A DNA stretch of 64,000 nt from DATBSL01 sp964561785 (GTDB taxonomy: Bacteria; Acidobacteriota; Vicinamibacteria; Fen-336), in the NCBI GenBank assembly GCA_964561785.1, contig CAZLRF010000018.1, positions 1 through 64,000 of the forward strand, read 5' to 3'. The translations under genes were made by a program, and so were the position numbers. Below, in pieces: positions 60,501 to 64,000 of the stretch; the stretch's first letter is position 1, and the number at the start of each line of letters is the position of its first letter. The notes under the pieces are model-generated. The model searched no databases. It saw only the letters and a program-made list of their open reading frames with translations, and was not told the origin of the DNA.

Positions 60501-63500
60501 CGAGGCGCGCGAGGGCGGGGTCTTCCGCGTCCTCGCCCGGGTCGAGGACGAGCAGGGCCGGCCGAACGAGACCGAGGTGCGGGTCTGGGTCGCGGGCGGG
60601 CGTGTTCCTCCGCGGCGCGGCCTCGAGGAGGAGAAGGTCACGCTCGTGCCCGACCGGAAGGAGTACCGGCCGGGCGAGACGGCGCGCGTCCTCGTCGTGC
60701 CGCCGTTCGCCCCGGCCGAGGGAGTCCTCACCCTGCGCCGCGCCGGGCTGGTCCGCGAGGAGCGCTTCCGGGTCGAGTCCGGCTCGCACGCGCTCGAGAT
60801 CCCGGTCGAGGAAGCCTTCACGCCCAACGTCCACGTCCAGGTGGACCTCGTCGGGAGCGCGGCCCGCGAGGGCGGCGGCGCGCCGGCGCGCCCGGCGTTC
60901 GCGAGCGGCACCCTCGACCTCCCGGTCCCGCCCGCCTCGCGGACGCTGGCGGTGTCGGTCGCCCCCCGCGAGCGGGCCCTCTCCCCCGGCGCGGAGACGC
61001 GGCTCGACCTGTCGCTGAAGGACGCCGCCGGCCGCCCGGTCGCCGGAGGCGAAGCGGCCGTCGTAGTCGTGGACGAGGCGGTCCTCGCCCTCACCGGCTA
61101 CCGCCTGCCCGACCCCCTCGAGGTGTTCTACGCGCGGCGCGCGGCGGAGGTGCGGGACCACCGCCTGCGCGCCCACGTGATCCTCGCGCGGCCGGAGGAT
61201 CTGCGGCCGCCCGAGGAGGACCCGCGCTCCGGCGGGGGCTTGGAGGTGGCCGAGGCCAGCCGGAGCTTCGAGTCGGGCGCGCCCCTTCCCGCGGCCCCGT
61301 CCGCGCTGCGGCTCGCGAAGTCGATGGCCGACGAGGCGAGCGCCCCGGAGCCGGTGCGCGTGCGTACGGACTTCGCCGCCCTCGCTCTCTTCGCGGCGAT
61401 CGTCCCCACCGACGCGGCCGGCCGCGCGAGCGTGTCCGTGAAGCTGCCCGACAGCCTCACGCGCTACCGCGTGATGGCGGTTGCGGCCGAGGGCGCGCGG
61501 CGCTTCGGCGCGGGCGAGGCGACGCTCGTGGCCCGCCTGCCGCTGATGGTCCGCCCGTCCCCCCCGCGCTTCCTGAACTTCGGCGACCGCTTCGAGCTGC
61601 CGGTCGTGGTCCAGAACCAGACCGACGCGGAGATGACGGTCGACGTCGCGGTTCGCGCGCGCAACGCGGCGCTCACCGCCGGAGCGGGGCGGCGGCTCCG
61701 CGTGCCGGCGAACGACCGGGCCGAGGTCCGCTTCCCGATGGCGGCGGTGCGCGCGGGCTCCGCGCGCATCCAGATCGGCGCCGTCTCCGGCGTTGCCGCG
61801 GACGCGGCCGAGGTCGCGCTGCCGGTGTGGACGCCGGCCACGACCGAGGCCTTCGCGGCCTACGGGCAGATCGACCGCGGCGCGGTGGTCCAGCCGGTCG
61901 CCGCTCCCCGCGGCGTCGTGCCCGACTTCGGGGGGCTCGAGGTCACCGCGTCGTCGACGGCCCTGCACGCGCTCACCGACGCCGTCCTCTACCTCGTGGC
62001 CTACCCCTTCGAGTGCGCGGAGCAGCTCTCGTCGCGGGTCCTCGCCGTCGCCGCCCTGCGCGACGTGCTCGCGGCCTTCCGAGCGGAGGGGCTGCCAGCC
62101 CCGGAGGAGATCGAGGCGGCGGTGAAGCGGGACCTCGAGCGGCTGCGCGCCCTGCAGAACGAGGACGGCGGATTCGGCTTCTGGCGGCGGGGCGACGAGT
62201 CGTGGCCGTACGTCTCGATCCACGCCGCGCACGCCTTCGCCCGCGCGAAGGCCAGAGGCTACGCGGTGCCCGCGGAGGCTCTCGAGCGCTCGCGCGCCTA
62301 CCTGCGGGACATCGACCGGCACGTCCCCGCTTCCGCGGGGACCGACGTACAGCGGACCCTGCGCGCGTACGCCGTCTCCGTGCGGGCCCTCATGGGCGAC
62401 GCCGACCCCGCCCGCGCCCGCGCGCTCGTGCGCGAGGCCGGCCCCGAGGGCCTGTCCTTCGAGGCGCTCGGCTGGGTCCTCCCCGTCCTCGCGAAGGACC
62501 CGGGCTCGGCGAGCGAGGCCGCCCTGGTGCGGCGGCGCCTCGCGAACAGCGTCTCCGAGACGGCGGGGGCGGCTCACTTCGCCGTCTCCTACGGGGACGG
62601 CGCCCACCTGCTGCTCCACTCCGACCGCCGGGCGGACGCGGTCGTCCTCGAGGCGCTGATCGCCGACCAGCCGGGGAGCGACCTCGTCCCGAAGCTCGTG
62701 GAGGGCCTCCTCGCCCACCGCACGGCGGGACGCTGGACGAACACGCAGGAGAACGTCTTCGTGCTCCTCGCCCTCGACCGCTACTTCCAGGCCTACGAGA
62801 GGACGACCCCCGACTTCGTGGCGCGGGCGTGGCTCGGCGAGCGGTACGCCGGGTCGCACGCGTTCCGCGGGCGCACGACCGACCGCCACCACGTGGCGAT
62901 CCCGATGAGCGATCTGCGGGAGGGTGGCGACGGGGCGGAGCTCCTTCTCGCGAAGGAGGGCGAGGGTCGTCTCTACTACCGGGTCGGCCTGCGCTACGCC
63001 CCCGACCGCCTCGTCCTCGAGCCGCTCGACCGCGGCTTCACCGTCGAGCGCTCCTACGAGGGCGTCGACGCGCCGAGGGACGTGAGGCGCGACGCGGACG
63101 GCACCTGGCGGATCCGCGCGGGGGCGCGGGTGCGCGTGCGGCTCACGATGGTCGCGCCGGCGCGGCGCTCCCACGTCGCGCTCGTCGACCCATTGCCGGC
63201 CGGCCTCGAGCCCCTGAACCCGGCCCTCGCGGTGACGGGGACGGTTCCCGGCGACGGCGGCAGCAACGTGACGTCGATCGGCGCGCCCGGCCTCGGGGGC
63301 CTGCTGCGCCCCGGCGGGTGGTGGTGGTGGTCGCGGCCGTGGTTCGACCACCAGAACCTGCGGGACGACCGGGTCGAGGCCTTCTCGTCGCTGCTGTGGG
63401 AGGGCGTCCACGAGTACCGCTACGTCGCCCGGGCCACGACCCCGGGCACCTTCGTCGTCCCTCCCCCGCGGGCCGAGGAGATGTACGCCCCGGAGACCTT

Positions 63501-63537
63501 CGGCCGCGGCTCGACCGACCGCGTCATCGTCGAATAG
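57532..63537 (+). CDS. Bacterial alpha-2-macroglobulin with CxEQ thioester motif
   Basis: A 2001-aa secreted protease inhibitor, larger than E. coli YfhM (about 1650). GGAGG 7 nt upstream and a signal peptide (about 1-25) fix the ATG at 57532. The first 150 residues are low-complexity. A SbsA/Big_5-like Ig domain follows (about 145-245, 'LSVTFSRPMVALATHEALAR'), then several MG domains ('FVFDDRRMYRPGEDVRVKGW', 'LVPDRKEYRPGETARVLVVP'), the bait region, and the thioester domain with 'YPFECAEQLSSRVLAVAALR'. Cys1495, Glu1497 and Gln1498 keep the C-x-E-Q needed for the bond; the usual Leu is Ala. No lipobox was seen. No penicillin-binding-protein 1C gene is adjacent, although the two often pair. 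Confidence 0.92.
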   Translation: MARTRLSALGALVAVGAALFATGAQRAAVLEETPVRRGERTGPAAAGGEGLVFRLSEGEAGSESAAPVARPPAEPLSDAETRRVIDRLAPLAEEPREEPFALREASAPPPRTGRVVATAFPAPALARPEAGDAGPLAVVRRMPEGEVPLAPHLSVTFSRPMVALATHEALARPRVPVRLVPQPPGDWRWVGTRTLVFAPQPRFPMATEYRVEVPAGTRDASGTALASAVAWSFTTPAPRVLARHPEGVPARRDAVVFAAFDQEVDPAAILAALHLRAGRTEVALRLATPDEVDADETVSRLAKAAPPGRFVAVRATEPLPADAAVRVTLAAGAPSAEGPRRTDEPQEWSFRTHGPFRVRSHECGWAGRCTPFDPWRVTLTNPLDAKRLRREHVRVEPDLPGLKVEAWGDTLVIHGRPRGRATYRVTLSPEIADTFGQSLEPPSTPLTFAVGEAPAALFAPGGDFVVLDPAGGPCFPVHSTNHEALRVLVHRVSPSDWPAWHAYRQKGWRDEEAMPPGRRVLDTTVRVGGEPDAVVETRVDLSAALDGGLGQAVVVVRPASPTRETRRQVVRAWVQSTRIGLDAFADAETLLAWASDLRDGSPLAGVELALTGGATGRTDERGLVRLPLAETPSALLVARAGGDLAILPSQPGWWSEGSGFRRSRREDALRFFVFDDRRMYRPGEDVRVKGWVRRLGAGPSGDVEAPPLAAGPIGWTLRDSQRNELARGEARLSGLSGFDLALKLPPTTNLGTATLELVAQGGARGGRHVHAFEVQEFRRPEFEVATEASAGPFLVGGAATVSVTASYYAGGALPGADVTWRVVARPASYRPPNREDFSFGPFQPWWDFRPQPVEPERVETLDARTDARGVHRLRVDFERGDPPRPRLVRAEATIVDVNRQAWTAGEDLLVHPAARYVGLRTERAFVRKGEEIALDVLVTDLEGAAVAGRTVRLRAERLDWEQVAGEWKETPKDVQEREIASGAEPSRARFEAREGGVFRVLARVEDEQGRPNETEVRVWVAGGRVPPRRGLEEEKVTLVPDRKEYRPGETARVLVVPPFAPAEGVLTLRRAGLVREERFRVESGSHALEIPVEEAFTPNVHVQVDLVGSAAREGGGAPARPAFASGTLDLPVPPASRTLAVSVAPRERALSPGAETRLDLSLKDAAGRPVAGGEAAVVVVDEAVLALTGYRLPDPLEVFYARRAAEVRDHRLRAHVILARPEDLRPPEEDPRSGGGLEVAEASRSFESGAPLPAAPSALRLAKSMADEASAPEPVRVRTDFAALALFAAIVPTDAAGRASVSVKLPDSLTRYRVMAVAAEGARRFGAGEATLVARLPLMVRPSPPRFLNFGDRFELPVVVQNQTDAEMTVDVAVRARNAALTAGAGRRLRVPANDRAEVRFPMAAVRAGSARIQIGAVSGVAADAAEVALPVWTPATTEAFAAYGQIDRGAVVQPVAAPRGVVPDFGGLEVTASSTALHALTDAVLYLVAYPFECAEQLSSRVLAVAALRDVLAAFRAEGLPAPEEIEAAVKRDLERLRALQNEDGGFGFWRRGDESWPYVSIHAAHAFARAKARGYAVPAEALERSRAYLRDIDRHVPASAGTDVQRTLRAYAVSVRALMGDADPARARALVREAGPEGLSFEALGWVLPVLAKDPGSASEAALVRRRLANSVSETAGAAHFAVSYGDGAHLLLHSDRRADAVVLEALIADQPGSDLVPKLVEGLLAHRTAGRWTNTQENVFVLLALDRYFQAYERTTPDFVARAWLGERYAGSHAFRGRTTDRHHVAIPMSDLREGGDGAELLLAKEGEGRLYYRVGLRYAPDRLVLEPLDRGFTVERSYEGVDAPRDVRRDADGTWRIRAGARVRVRLTMVAPARRSHVALVDPLPAGLEPLNPALAVTGTVPGDGGSNVTSIGAPGLGGLLRPGGWWWWSRPWFDHQNLRDDRVEAFSSLLWEGVHEYRYVARATTPGTFVVPPPRAEEMYAPETFGRGSTDRVIVE

Positions 63538-63660
63538 CCGTCCGGGGTGACAAGGCTTCCCTGGCCGCGACTCCCCGGGGCGCAGGATGACGAGGCCGCT
63601 CCCCCCTCGCTTCGCCGCACCGCGCTGGACTACGATGATCGTCCTTCAGGGAGACCTCTC

Positions 63661-64000
63661 ATGCGCGTCCTGCCCCAAGCCGCCCTCGCCGTCGCCCTCG
63701 CCGCCTCCGCGGCCGCCGCCGCCCCCCTCCCCCGCCTGAAGGTGAGCGACAACCGGCGCTTCCTCGTCACCGAGGACGGCCGGCCCTTCTTCTATCTGGC
63801 GGATACCGCCTGGGAGCTGTTCCACCGGCTGAGCCGCGAGGAAGCGACCCGCTACCTCGAGGACCGGGCGAAGAAGGGCTTCACCGTCGTCCAGGCCGTG
63901 GCCCTCGCCGAGCTCGACGGCCTCTCCGACCCCAACCCCTACGGGCACCGCCCGCTCCTCGAGAACGACCCCGCGCGGCCCGACGTCGAGGAAGGACCGG
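63661..64000 (+). CDS. Apiosidase-like glycoside hydrolase (DUF4038), cut by the window end
   Basis: The first 113 residues only. A signal peptide (about 1-20, 'ALAVALAASAAAAAPLPRL') is followed by 'RFLVTEDGRPFFYLADTAWE' and 'LFHRLSREEATRYLEDRAKK', then 'GFTVVQAVALAELDGLSDPN', the strongly conserved start of DUF4038/GH140-like enzymes, which cleave apiose or related sugars from plant polysaccharide. GGGAGA lies upstream of the ATG. The rest is outside the window. Confidence 0.88.
   Translation, partial: MRVLPQAALAVALAASAAAAAPLPRLKVSDNRRFLVTEDGRPFFYLADTAWELFHRLSREEATRYLEDRAKKGFTVVQAVALAELDGLSDPNPYGHRPLLENDPARPDVEEGP

Noticed and set aside
57430..63411. A very long open frame antisense to the alpha-2-macroglobulin gene
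   Set aside because: Composition is Arg/Gly/Pro/His-rich without motifs; the sense strand has clear domains. Long antisense frames are expected at this GC content.
1..64000. tRNA, rRNA or known riboswitch genes
   Set aside because: No cloverleaf-like sequence with a T-loop GTTCGA box, no rRNA segment and no recognised riboswitch core was seen by eye; a covariance-model search would be needed to be certain.

Overview
The window is very GC-rich DNA from a Gram-negative (diderm) bacterium. TonB-dependent receptor, TolC/CusBA, outer-membrane beta-barrel and SLBB export genes show the outer membrane. MglA-type GTPase, DUF4388 (PATAN), GYF_2, a gingipain-like C25 peptidase, Tat-exported Gfo/Idh proteins and an apiosidase-like DUF4038 protein together suggest Acidobacteriota (Thermoanaerobaculia/Holophagae-like) or, less likely, Myxococcota. 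Three runs of exactly 100 N show it is a scaffolded draft, probably a metagenome assembly. No rRNA, tRNA, CRISPR array, insertion sequence or integrase was seen.

Region 1 (46-17611) is copper/silver handling with accessory genes inside it. A leftward run encodes a small Cys-rich secreted protein, a TolC-type channel, CusB, CusA (all three Cu-binding Met residues present) and a TonB-dependent receptor. A CopA-type P1B ATPase (14001-16191, broken by a gap) lies 5 kb away. Between them are a Tat-like cyclophilin, a PadR regulator coupled to an AbiEii-like nucleotidyltransferase, an AAA/DUF4143 ATPase behind a 50-bp palindrome, a Gfo/Idh oxidoreductase and a Uma2 nuclease. An 8-oxoguanine deaminase-like amidohydrolase diverges from copA.

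Region 2 (17621-28295) holds a leftward three-gene unit (membrane TPR-pseudokinase, zinc-ribbon protein, DUF4388 protein). A rightward set follows: APC permease, Ser/Thr kinase, coiled-coil protein, accD, and pxpA plus a fused pxpB-pxpC for 5-oxoproline breakdown.

Region 3 (28333-36287) is a leftward six-gene c-di-GMP unit: GAF-GGDEF with an I-site, two degenerate-GGDEF/EAL proteins, an O-antigen-ligase-like membrane protein, a lone ABC ATPase and an FHA-EAL fusion.

Region 4 (36491-46071) has a secreted protein coupled to an MglA GTPase-GYF_2-receiver-DUF4388 fusion; that frame is restored when a 55-bp contig overlap at the gap is collapsed. A very large secreted beta-helix/C25 peptidase gene follows, interrupted by one in-frame TAG and with a sharp internal codon-use change.

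Region 5 (46102-55724) centres on exopolysaccharide export. An HPr-kinase-like/PqqD-like pair diverges from an operon of outer-membrane barrel, SLBB export protein, Wzc-type BY-kinase and FecR protein, and both directions share an identical 12-bp promoter block. A second FecR gene and a GYF_2 gene run back toward it. Region 6 (55806-64000) has an M23 peptidase, a short coiled-coil protein, a 2001-residue alpha-2-macroglobulin with a CxEQ thioester motif, and the start of a DUF4038 glycosidase.

The main theme is envelope and surface biology (metal efflux, polysaccharide export, secreted peptidase and inhibitor) linked to signalling modules (c-di-GMP, GTPase-receiver, FHA, kinases, DUF4388, GYF_2) that recur across operons. 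Coordinates were read by eye; family calls rest on motifs, not database searches.
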